Origin: Colimorpha sp045222295
GTDB lineage: Bacteria > Bacteroidota > Bacteroidia > Bacteroidales > P3
Reading direction: 5' to 3'
Assembly: GCA_045222295.1 (NCBI GenBank)
Contig: JBGUXP010000010.1
Coordinates: 62,001 to 126,000 of the forward strand
Length of the DNA: 64,000 bases
The notes beneath the pieces were generated by a model that had not been told where the DNA came from, did no database searches, and saw only the letters and a list, made by a program, of their open reading frames with translations. Shown in pieces: positions 17,630 through 24,955 of the stretch. Positions within the stretch are counted from its first letter, which is position 1. Every line of letters begins with the position of its first letter. A program made the position numbers and the translations under genes.

Positions 17630-18652
17630 CTAGTTTAAGAAATCGCCGCGGTCGACGGGTGTTTCCATGCCGATGGCTTTCATCCTTAGGCGTATGTCGG
17701 CTGCGCTCTCGGCGGCTTCGCTGCCGGTGGAGAGCTTGTTGTTGTAGATGGAGTAGAGTGCACGGGTGTCCTGTGGCGAGAGATTCGGCATCACCACATT
17801 GGCACCGGCCATCACGGCCCTTTCACGGCCGTTGGGGTGCAAAGTGCCGAGAGCCGTGGTGGCAGGCAGCAGCACATGGGGGTGTAGTATTCGGATGATT
17901 GCCAGGAGCCTCAGCGTCATCTCCACGCTGCCGGCTCGCTCATGCTCGAAGGGGGTGCCGGCGGCAGGAATGAAGGGCCCGATACCTACCATCTCGGGAC
18001 GGAAATCCTGAATGAACAGAAGGTCCTTCTTCAGTGTCGCGAGGGTCTGCCCCGGTGAGCCTACCATGAATCCCGCACCCACCTGGAAGCCTATATCGCG
18101 TAAGTCGAGCAGGCATTGCATGCGGTGTTCGAAGCTCATTTCTTCCGGGTGGAGGTGGGCGTAGTGGTCGGCATCGGCGGTCTCGTGGCGCAGGAGGTAT
18201 CGGTCGGCACCGGCATCGAAGAACCGTTGGAAGCTCTCTTTGGATACGTTCACTCCCTTATGGTTGTGATCGTATCCACGTTCTCCCAGAGAGAGGGTGA
18301 CGGCGCTGTCGGGGAATTCCTTTTTGATGGACACCACGATGTCGCACACAACCTCGTCAGTAAACCATCCGTCCTCGCCACCTTGCAACACAAAGGTGCG
18401 GAATCCTAGTTGGTGGCCTGTGCGGCAGCAGTCGAGGATTTGTTCTTTCGACAGGCGGTAGCGGTGGCAGGGGTTGCTGCGGCGAATGCCGCAATAGAGA
18501 CAGTCGTTCTTGCAGTGATTGGTGATTTCGACGAGTCCGCGCATGAAGACACGGCGGCCGTAGACCTCGTCGCGCACACGGCAGGCTTCGGCGAAAAGAT
18601 CCTCAATGGCTTTCGGGTCGCTCGTGGTCAGCAAATAGTCGATATCCATCAT
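17630..18652 (-). CDS. hydE: [FeFe]-hydrogenase maturase HydE (radical SAM)
   Basis: A 340-residue radical SAM enzyme needed to build the H-cluster of [FeFe]-hydrogenases; it acts on a cysteine-derived substrate in making the dithiomethylamine ligand. The cluster motif is C47-K-N-D-C51-L-Y-C54. The barrel shows the strong HydE signatures TFVLQGGEDG, TLSLGERGYD, GADRYLLRHETAD, GFMVGSPGQT, LLPATTALGTL and NVVMPNLSP. Length is normal. Start and preceding stop overlap as ATGA, so translation is coupled to the degenerate GH20-like gene upstream. hydF, hydG and the hydrogenase itself are not in this window. Confidence 0.95.
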   Translation of the reverse strand: MMDIDYLLTTSDPKAIEDLFAEACRVRDEVYGRRVFMRGLVEITNHCKNDCLYCGIRRSNPCHRYRLSKEQILDCCRTGHQLGFRTFVLQGGEDGWFTDEVVCDIVVSIKKEFPDSAVTLSLGERGYDHNHKGVNVSKESFQRFFDAGADRYLLRHETADADHYAHLHPEEMSFEHRMQCLLDLRDIGFQVGAGFMVGSPGQTLATLKKDLLFIQDFRPEMVGIGPFIPAAGTPFEHERAGSVEMTLRLLAIIRILHPHVLLPATTALGTLHPNGRERAVMAGANVVMPNLSPQDTRALYSIYNNKLSTGSEAAESAADIRLRMKAIGMETPVDRGDFLN

Positions 18653-20052
18653 TTAATCACAAATTCGTACACAGAATCCTGTTCCTGGTCTTTGTAGACG
18701 GTCTGTATCTTGATATGGGTACCGCGCTGGAGGTTGATGGGGCCGAGGTAGACGGGCGAGCGGCGTGTGGGGGTGCTAGTGTCGGTGGTGTAGAAGATAT
18801 AGGTGGAGGGAACCTCAGTTTCGATGGCGATGTTCATGATGTGGTCATCGACACGTGTAGCGCGGAACCGAGGGGTGAAGGAGCCCTCGCAGTAGTGGTA
18901 ACCTTTGTTGTTGAGGCGCACCTTCTGGAATTCCACTTTCTTGCGGAAACGGTTCCAGTTCTTGGCTTCGCGGGGACTCCACAGACATTCGCTTATGGCT
19001 AGCAGGCGTGGCAGCGCCATGTATTCGGCCTGCGATGTCGAGGAGATATGCTCGGTCGGAAGGTAGCACTGGCCACCCACGATGCTCTGCTCCACATATT
19101 TGTTGGTCCCCTGAGGGGTGGGGTCGAACTCATAGGCTTTGGCCAGCGTGATGAGACCGTCGGCGGCCTCGGGTTGGTAGCGACGGTCGGCCTGATAGTA
19201 GTCGAGGCGGCAGTATTCTTCAGGTGCGAGGATGATATGTTCGGCACCGCGTGTTGCCAGCATCGTGGCCTCCTGCAGGCTCTGCACCACTTGCCACTCA
19301 TTGTTGCTCGCTCTCAGCTCTCCCAGCTCCACCTCGATACCCAGGGCAGAGGCATAGGCGACGACTTCGTCGATTTCCTCGCGGCTGTAGGTGTTGTCTT
19401 CCTCAAGGGTGTCAGTCTCGCTGGTCAGGGAGTCGTTTCCAGACATGGCGCCGGGAATGTCCCAAAGGAATCGGTTGAGCTTGTAGTAAGCCATCAGGTC
19501 GAGGTATTTCTTGATGAATTTTACTGAGAACAGTTGGCGATTGGCCTCGAGGTGTGCGCCTCGCCATGCAAAGCGCGGATAGTCGAGGACGGTACACTCT
19601 GGCAGGATGATGGAGGAGTAGGTGTGCTCCAGCACATCGGCAGGAATCATTTGGGATAGCGACTGGTAGGCGTAGAAGAGCCCCTTCTCGGTGTTGGCCG
19701 AGAGGCGTATGCCTGTCTGCCGCACCTCCAGCAGGTAGCCCTCATCGCCCAGTTCGGGATTGATGGTGTCGTTGAGGATGAGCTCTATGTCACTCTCCTC
19801 CGAGCGTGCTACCAGCGAGGGACGCAGGTGGGCATGGCGCAGCGAGTTCATGATGTATTTGGCTGTTGGCGAATTCTGGCCCAGCCCCGAGGCGGCGATG
19901 GCAACATTGCGGTTCAGCGTATAGGTGCCCTCTTTCTGCATCTGGAAGACAGGCTCGGGGATGATGTCAATCTGTGTGACGGTCACTGTGCGGCCGCACG
20001 AAGCCAGCAGCGCAGCAGCTATGACAGGGATTAGATATTTCTTCAGAGACAT
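18649..20052 (-). CDS. GH20-like lipoprotein lacking the catalytic core (probably inactive hexosaminidase homologue)
   Basis: A 467-residue lipoprotein (lipobox LLASC, Cys19). Residues 30-150 match the GH20b domain. The barrel begins normally with YPRFAWRGAHLEANRQ and KFIKKYLDLMAYYKLNRF. Then the usual active-site strand (F-H-W-H-L-T-D-D) reads RFLWDIPGAM, and the chain goes from the GIEVELGEL region straight to ATRGAEHIILAPEEYCRLDYYQ. The stretch that normally holds H-x-G-G-D-E is absent. The later strand (IVGGQCYLPTEHI, MALPRLLAISECLWS) and a C-terminal chitobiase-like domain remain. About 100-150 residues are missing compared with active enzymes. It may bind N-acetylhexosamine glycans without cleaving them. 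It overlaps hydE by 4 bp. Confidence 0.8.
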   Translation of the reverse strand: MSLKKYLIPVIAAALLASCGRTVTVTQIDIIPEPVFQMQKEGTYTLNRNVAIAASGLGQNSPTAKYIMNSLRHAHLRPSLVARSEESDIELILNDTINPELGDEGYLLEVRQTGIRLSANTEKGLFYAYQSLSQMIPADVLEHTYSSIILPECTVLDYPRFAWRGAHLEANRQLFSVKFIKKYLDLMAYYKLNRFLWDIPGAMSGNDSLTSETDTLEEDNTYSREEIDEVVAYASALGIEVELGELRASNNEWQVVQSLQEATMLATRGAEHIILAPEEYCRLDYYQADRRYQPEAADGLITLAKAYEFDPTPQGTNKYVEQSIVGGQCYLPTEHISSTSQAEYMALPRLLAISECLWSPREAKNWNRFRKKVEFQKVRLNNKGYHYCEGSFTPRFRATRVDDHIMNIAIETEVPSTYIFYTTDTSTPTRRSPVYLGPINLQRGTHIKIQTVYKDQEQDSVYEFVIK

Positions 20053-20213
20053 TGTTTATATATATTATACCTTATAATAACGTATCAATTATCCATTTAT
20101 TATTCCGTCCCTCCGAAAAAAAACTGTGAGAGTTAAGGACGACTTCCCTCTTTTATTGTCCTTTGTTGTTGTTAAAATAGAACCAATAGGGGGTAATCGC
20201 CCCATGAAAGGCA

Positions 20214-20268
20214 TACCATCTCCTACCACGGTAGGATTTGGGTAGGAGTTGATAAGGAGATGGTAGGG
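20214..20268. repeat. 11-bp-period intergenic array (copy 2)
   Basis: Units such as GGTAGGATTTG, GGTAGGAGTTG and ATAAGGAGATG follow each other at 11-bp steps. The outer arms ACCATCTCCT and AGGAGATGGT are inverted repeats. The core CGGTAGGA-TTGG-TAGGAGTTG is shared with the array at 58481-58571. Confidence 0.75.
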
Positions 20269-20361
20269 TGATGATGGGGTGTCGATGGCAGGTGAAATGG
20301 TCTGCATTTGCTTGTGTATCATGCTGGTTGTTGCGTTTCCTGTTATGGGTTGTTAATAGAA

Positions 20362-20417
20362 TTGTTTAACAAAAATGTTTAACAATTTTGTTAATTTTGT
20401 TTTTGTTTGTATTTTTG
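20362..20417 (+). promoter_or_regulatory. tetR promoter with candidate operator
   Basis: TATTTTTG (20410-20417) is preceded 19 bp upstream by TTTG (20387-20390). Immediately upstream, 20362-20385 contains GTTTAACA repeated after 4 bp and flanked by TT/AA, a near-palindrome of the kind TetR-family repressors bind. Autoregulation is likely. Confidence 0.5.
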
Positions 20418-20458
20418 TGGCTGTGAAGGACGATTTTCTAATTACATAACCTATTGAT

Positions 20459-21073
20459 ATGAAAGACAAAAACACACGAATGAGGATTCTGGAGGTGGCC
20501 GAGGAGGAGTTTCTGATGAAAGGCTTTTCCGGTGCTCGCACCACCGAGATTGCCAGGAATGCTAGCGTGAACCACGCGTTGTTGCACTACTATTTCAGCA
20601 CCAAGGAGCTGCTGTTCGAGCAGGTGATGGAGGAGAAAATCAAGCAGCTGCGGGAGTTGATGCTGACTGTCTTCGAGGTGGAGGGTATGCCTGTGGTGGA
20701 GAAGATTGTGGAGGTGGTGGTGAGACAGTTTGAGTTTTTCTGCCAGCACCCCGACCTGCCACGTTTTGTTATCAACGAGGTGATTGCCCAGCCGGAATAT
20801 ATAGAGAAAATAAAGCAGGAGATGCTCCCGGGGCTGAAGGATTCTGTCGCCCATTTGCAGCACGACCTCGACGCGGCTGCACGCAAAAGGGAGGTGCGAC
20901 AGATGGATGCCTCCACGTTGCTGATGGACATACTCTCGGTGAATGTCTTCTCGTTTATCGTGGCACCGATTCTTTCCACGGCCAGTCCCGACATGGACTT
21001 CCCGGCCTACTACAGCGCCCGCTGTCAGGAGAATGTGCAGCTGATTTTGAACCGAATTAATCCGGATATTTAA
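20459..21073 (+). CDS. TetR-family transcriptional regulator
   Basis: A 204-residue regulator. The N-terminal helix-turn-helix (about residues 9-55) is canonical: RILEVAEEEFLMKGFSGARTTEIAR-type sequence, ending in HALLHYYFSTKELLFEQVM. The C-terminal ligand-binding half is all helical with no recognisable specificity. It lies 45 bp upstream of the flippase gene and may regulate it as well as itself. Effector and targets are unknown. Confidence 0.92.
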   Translation: MKDKNTRMRILEVAEEEFLMKGFSGARTTEIARNASVNHALLHYYFSTKELLFEQVMEEKIKQLRELMLTVFEVEGMPVVEKIVEVVVRQFEFFCQHPDLPRFVINEVIAQPEYIEKIKQEMLPGLKDSVAHLQHDLDAAARKREVRQMDASTLLMDILSVNVFSFIVAPILSTASPDMDFPAYYSARCQENVQLILNRINPDI

Positions 21074-21118
21074 TATCTTTGCAGGGCAATAAATGAGTGG
21101 GGGTGGCGTTATTGGGGT

Positions 21119-22600
21119 ATGGCATCGTTAAAGAAACTTTTATCGGACTCGGTTATCTATGGACTGAGCAGCATTGTGGGCAGGTTCTTGAACTACCTGC
21201 TCGTTCCACTATACACCTATCATATCTCCGCCGCTTCTGGCGGTTACGGAGTGGTGACCAATGTCTACGCCTACACGGCGCTGCTGCTGGTGATTCTCAC
21301 TTTCGGCATGGAGACGACGTTCTTCTATTTTGCCAATCGCGAAGGGGCTGACTCCAAGTCGGTGTTTTCCACGGCCTTGGGGGCCGTGGGGTCGGTGAGT
21401 GGTGTTTTCGTGCTGGGGGTGCTGGCGTTGCTCCATCCGATAGCGGTGGCCTTGGGCTACGAGGCTCATCCCGAATATATTGCTGCGATGGCCATCGTGG
21501 TGGCGCTCGACGCTTTCCAGGCCATCCTGTTCGCGCGCCTGCGCTATGAGAACAAGGCGTGGAAGTTCGCCGCGCTGAAGCTGGCGTTTATCGTGATGAA
21601 TATCGGCCTGAACCTCTTCGTCTTCCTTGTGGCACCCAAGTGGCAACACCTGCCGTGGATGCAGTGGTATGACGAGCAGAACAACGTCGGCTACATCTTC
21701 TATGTCAACCTGATATGCACCGCGCTGGTGACCTTTGGCTTTTGGAAGGAACTCAAAGGATTTAAACTTTCCACTTTCCACTTTCCACTTTTGAAACAGA
21801 TGCTCAAGTATGCCTGGCCACTACTGATTTTCGGTATTGTGGGCATCCTCAACCAAGTGGCCGACAAGATTCTCTTCCCGTGGCTGATGCCCGGCGAGGA
21901 GGGCACAGTGCAGCTGGGCATCTACGGTGCCTGCGTGAAGATTGCTATGATTATGGCCATGATAACCCAGGCCTTCCGCTATGCCTACGAGCCGTTTGTG
22001 TTTGCTGGTGGGAAAGGGGAGAAATCTAAAGAAAGCCAGGCATTGGTGATGAAGTACTTCGTGATGTTCACCTTACTGGCCTTCATGGTGGTGGTGTGCT
22101 ATATGGATGTCTTCAAGTACATCATCCGTCGCGACTACTGGGAAGGCCTGCGGGCGGTGCCCATCGTGATGATGGCCGAGATATTGATGGGTGTCTATTT
22201 CAACCTCTCGTTCTGGTACAAGCTGACGGCCAAGACCTACTGGGGTGCCATCATGAGTGGTATCGGCTGTGCGGTGATGGTGGCTGTCAATGTGATTTTC
22301 GTTCCGCGCATCGGCTATATGGCCTGTGCCTGGGGCGGTCTGGCGGGCTACGGCACCTGTGTGCTGCAGAGCTATTTCATCGGCCAGCGCCACTACCATG
22401 TGCCCTATCCGGTGCTCTCCATCGGTGGCTACTTTGCCTTGGCCATTGTGTTGTATGTTGCAAGTGTTTTGGTGCAGATTGACAACCGCTGGCTCAGCTT
22501 GGCCTACAACACGTTGTTGCTGCTGGTCTTCCTCGCCGTCATCCTCTGGAATGAACGCGCGTTGGTGGGTAAGGTGGCAGGAAAACTGCTGAAGAGATAG
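21119..22600 (+). CDS. Polysaccharide/lipid-linked oligosaccharide flippase (MOP superfamily)
   Basis: A 493-residue polytopic protein with about 12-14 membrane helices of the Wzx/MurJ-like MOP type. The N-terminus SLKKLLSDSVIYGLSSIVGRFLNYLLVPLY is shown here by its ends only (SLKKLLSDSVIYG and NYLLVPLY) and is characteristic of Bacteroidetes oligosaccharide flippases. Such proteins move undecaprenyl-linked glycan units across the inner membrane. Around residues 216-225 the reading frame crosses a 7-bp tandem repeat (ACTTTCC), giving the odd stretch FKLSTFHFPLLK between two helices. A change of one repeat unit would shift the frame. It follows the TetR gene by 45 bp. Confidence 0.88.
   Translation: MASLKKLLSDSVIYGLSSIVGRFLNYLLVPLYTYHISAASGGYGVVTNVYAYTALLLVILTFGMETTFFYFANREGADSKSVFSTALGAVGSVSGVFVLGVLALLHPIAVALGYEAHPEYIAAMAIVVALDAFQAILFARLRYENKAWKFAALKLAFIVMNIGLNLFVFLVAPKWQHLPWMQWYDEQNNVGYIFYVNLICTALVTFGFWKELKGFKLSTFHFPLLKQMLKYAWPLLIFGIVGILNQVADKILFPWLMPGEEGTVQLGIYGACVKIAMIMAMITQAFRYAYEPFVFAGGKGEKSKESQALVMKYFVMFTLLAFMVVVCYMDVFKYIIRRDYWEGLRAVPIVMMAEILMGVYFNLSFWYKLTAKTYWGAIMSGIGCAVMVAVNVIFVPRIGYMACAWGGLAGYGTCVLQSYFIGQRHYHVPYPVLSIGGYFALAIVLYVASVLVQIDNRWLSLAYNTLLLLVFLAVILWNERALVGKVAGKLLKR
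21766..21791 (+). repeat. Heptanucleotide tandem repeat inside the flippase gene
   Basis: Three perfect ACTTTCC units (21766-21786) and a partial fourth (ACTTT). The unit length is not a multiple of three. Confidence 0.85.
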
Positions 22601-22612
22601 CATAATATATAA

Positions 22613-22915
22613 TTACTCCTCCTGCTCGTAGTAGTAGGAGTAGTCGATGCCCTTCATGAATAGTTCGCGGTCGTCGATGCGGTCGGTCAATGCCCCTCTG
22701 AGCAAGGCTTTGATGGCTGTAGTGTTGGTGGTGCTACGCTTCATGGCTTGCAGGTATTGCTTCTTGTCTATCTGGCTCCAATCCACGCACATCTTCAGGT
22801 TCTTCTTCATTAGCTGATTCAGCCAGATGCGGGTGCTGCGACCGTTGCCCTCCATGAAGGGGTGCGCCACATTGACTACGTCTTCCTCCTTCGCACCTCG
22901 GCCATTCTCAGCCAA
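22613..22915 (-). pseudogene. Fic-domain gene, 3' fragment
   Basis: About 100 codons of the C-terminal part of a Fic protein. The AMPylation motif HPFMEGNGRSTR is intact, followed by LNQLMKKNLKMCVDWSQIDKK. The N-terminal Fic helices are missing and there is no convincing start codon (a TTG at 22915 is the best). Upstream, the DNA overlaps the end of a BRO-type fragment in another frame. It is read as the remnant of a gene joined to another by deletion. A Fic core without its upstream helices is unlikely to be active. Confidence 0.75.
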
Positions 22916-23064
22916 CGCCAGTAGTTACCTGCCTTCTTATACTCCTCCTCGTCGTTAATGGCACGCACGATGTCTGTTGCCGAGAACCACCATTTGTTGT
23001 GATCCTCGTCCCATACCGCTCGTACCTCGCGGTCATTGTAGAATCGTATCGACTTCTTTGTCAT
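22876..23064 (-). pseudogene. BRO-N/DinD-like gene, 5' fragment
   Basis: About 50 codons of a BRO-N-type protein: KSIRFYNDREVRAVWDEDHN, WWFSATDIVRAIND and AGNYWRWL. Genuine members continue for 150-250 residues more. Here the frame runs into unrelated codons and stops after 62. It overlaps the Fic fragment by 40 bp in a different frame, so a deletion has probably fused two genes. Its upstream region is a near copy of that of the AlbA-type gene at 23193-24695. Confidence 0.7.
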
Positions 23065-23073
23065 ATCCTTATT

Positions 23074-23183
23074 ACGTCATTATTCTTCGCTTTAGTATCG
23101 TATCAGCCATCATACATCTTACCTCTTCCTTCTTCCATCATACATCATACATCAATAGTATAGTATGAAATGGTCGAAAATGT
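23074..23183 (-). repeat. ~110-bp direct repeat, copy A (upstream of BRO/Fic remnant)
   Basis: Nearly identical to 24722-24838. Both copies start with ACGTCATTATTCTTCGCTTT on the plus strand and end near AGTATAGTATGAAAT. Each copy lies directly upstream of a minus-strand start codon. It contains repeated CATCATACAT units. Confidence 0.9.
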
Positions 23184-23192
23184 TAAGGAATA

Positions 23193-24695
23193 TCACTTAA
23201 CCAGTTTCAGCCCTTTCTCCGAGAGATAGTAACGTTGTTTGGGATGATTCGGTTTTTCTGGATAAGCACGGAGGACATAACCTTCTTCAATAGCAGACTT
23301 TAGTAACTTTCTTTGCACATAGCTACGGCTACTTATTTTCAATTTTACCTGAATATCAAATAATGTGAGAACATTATCACGGATGACGTTTATTAATGAT
23401 TGAACTTGTTCACTTACTTGTTCACCAACTTGTTCACCGGCCATCTTCCTCGGATTGGCAACGGTTTCATTATCACTGGGATTAACCTTACCATTAACTT
23501 GTTCATCATCTTGTTCACCGAGCCAATAGGTGATGGTGGAACTTATCAAGTCGCTGGTGAATTCCACTTTGCCTTTGGTCAGTCGTTCCCACACCAGCAT
23601 CTTGTCAATGCCATAGCCGGCGTTCTCGCCCAGTTTGGCATAGCGGAAGAACTTGATAATATTCGGGTTGCGGGGTATGGAGTGTATTTGTGTGCGCAAC
23701 TCCGACAGCGGGAACATGAATCGTCCGGGATTCTGCAGCTCGATGCGGTCGGAGAACACCCTTATCGTCGGATGCATGGGACTGAAATAGTCGGCATGGG
23801 CGCAGCAGTTGGTGAGACCTTCTCTCAATGCATACAGCTGCGATTCGTCCTCCGCTCCCACACCATCGGGGTGAGCCTCGTAGGGCGCATCCACAAAGTT
23901 GCGAAGCCGTTGAAGGATGATTTGATACGACTCCCAGATGTTGTCCTGTTCCTGCATACGGAAGGTGTAGCGCACCTGGGCTTCGGCGAGGCTCTTGCCA
24001 GGGATTTCGAGATAGTCAATCCAGAAATTGCTCACATGCCGTTGCACCACGTCGCGCCCACCGAGCATCAGTATACCACCGATGGTCAGATTCCCACCCT
24101 TCGAGATTCCCACCTTTTCGCAGAACTGGTCATCGGGCAGGTCCTTGTAGGGAAACGAGGGGTTGTCGTTGCGGATGTGATTGCGGTAGGTCTCCAGCGA
24201 ACTCTTGTTCAGGTCGTTGATGCTTGTCCCTTCCACCACCTGTTCGCTCTTGCTGCCGAAGGCTTGGTCGCGCATCATGGCCATCACCTCCATCTCTGTG
24301 GCGCGACGGTCGCCGCTGCCCGTGCGGATGAATGTGTTGATGGGGTTGTTGTAGTAGATGGGCTTCACCATTGACGAGGGCACGAAAAACGCCAGCACCA
24401 GCTTGCCGTCGAAGTTGTACTTCTTGCCAGTTGCCGACAGACGCATGTTGAACTTCTGACCGCCACGGAGCGTGTTGAGGAAATCCGACTCTGTTTTCTC
24501 GCCGTTGTTCACCCCTTGTATTTCGAAGCGTTTACCTTGTTGCTTGATGCCGAACACAACCCATCCGCCCGAGGTGTTGGAAAAGGCGGATACCGTCGTC
24601 CACACATCCTCTGGCAGCTTGTCTTGTGCGGCCTTACATTCGAAGTCGTCCCATTCAATCTCGCTCAGTTTTTGTAGCAGTTCGTCTTTTGTCAT
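23193..24695 (-). CDS. AlbA_2/Schlafen-type ATP-binding regulator (second copy in the island)
   Basis: A 500-residue protein with an N-terminal AlbA_2 (divergent AAA_4/Schlafen-like) domain. Its signatures are EWDDFECKAAQDKLPEDVW and SNTSGGWVVFGI (residues 14-50). A middle region follows, then an HATPase_c_4-type module around 270-395 (REGLTNCCAHADYF, GRFMFPL, GENAGYGIDKML). The linker at about 400-432 contains in-frame 12-bp tandem repeats giving GEQVGEQVSEQV, and the protein ends in a winged helix (YVQRKLLKSAIEEGY). Such proteins are usually annotated as transcriptional regulators in mobile or defence loci. It is separated from the KAP gene by 260 bp, so it is a separate transcript. Confidence 0.8.
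   Translation of the reverse strand: MTKDELLQKLSEIEWDDFECKAAQDKLPEDVWTTVSAFSNTSGGWVVFGIKQQGKRFEIQGVNNGEKTESDFLNTLRGGQKFNMRLSATGKKYNFDGKLVLAFFVPSSMVKPIYYNNPINTFIRTGSGDRRATEMEVMAMMRDQAFGSKSEQVVEGTSINDLNKSSLETYRNHIRNDNPSFPYKDLPDDQFCEKVGISKGGNLTIGGILMLGGRDVVQRHVSNFWIDYLEIPGKSLAEAQVRYTFRMQEQDNIWESYQIILQRLRNFVDAPYEAHPDGVGAEDESQLYALREGLTNCCAHADYFSPMHPTIRVFSDRIELQNPGRFMFPLSELRTQIHSIPRNPNIIKFFRYAKLGENAGYGIDKMLVWERLTKGKVEFTSDLISSTITYWLGEQDDEQVNGKVNPSDNETVANPRKMAGEQVGEQVSEQVQSLINVIRDNVLTLFDIQVKLKISSRSYVQRKLLKSAIEEGYVLRAYPEKPNHPKQRYYLSEKGLKLVK
23404..23439. repeat. In-frame 12-bp tandem repeat in the AlbA-type gene
   Basis: Three units of ACTTGTTCACNN encode the repeated G-E-Q-V-like linker; further degenerate units lie near 23495-23520. 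Confidence 0.85.
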
Positions 24696-24721
24696 ATCAT
24701 TTTACTATTTTGTTCTCAATA

Positions 24722-24838
24722 ACGTCATTATTCTTCGCTTTAGTATCGTATCAGCCATCATACATCTTACCTCTTACCTCTTCATTCTTCCATCATACAT
24801 CATACATCAAAAGTATAGTATGAAATAATCGAAAACGT
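24722..24838 (-). repeat. ~110-bp direct repeat, copy B (upstream of AlbA-type gene)
   Basis: Partner of 23074-23183. It differs by a few substitutions and a 7-bp duplication (CTTACCT). The remaining 117 bp to the KAP gene end hold nothing recognisable. Confidence 0.9.
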
Positions 24839-24955
24839 TTCTTGCCACATTCAATTATTCAGCGGAACTTTGTGACATGGCATCCATCTGAATTCTTTCT
24901 TCTATCGTTTCTGTTAGCGCATTATTGACTGGATCATTCTATGCCGTGAACAATA

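Larger units (their letters stand above)
20053..20458. other. Gene-free divergent intergenic region
   Basis: These 406 bp between the GH20-like gene and the TetR gene hold an 11-bp-period array (20214-20268), a candidate TetR operator and the tetR promoter. Nothing else coding is supported; a possible 77-codon frame here lies mostly over the array and is not believed. Confidence 0.7.
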
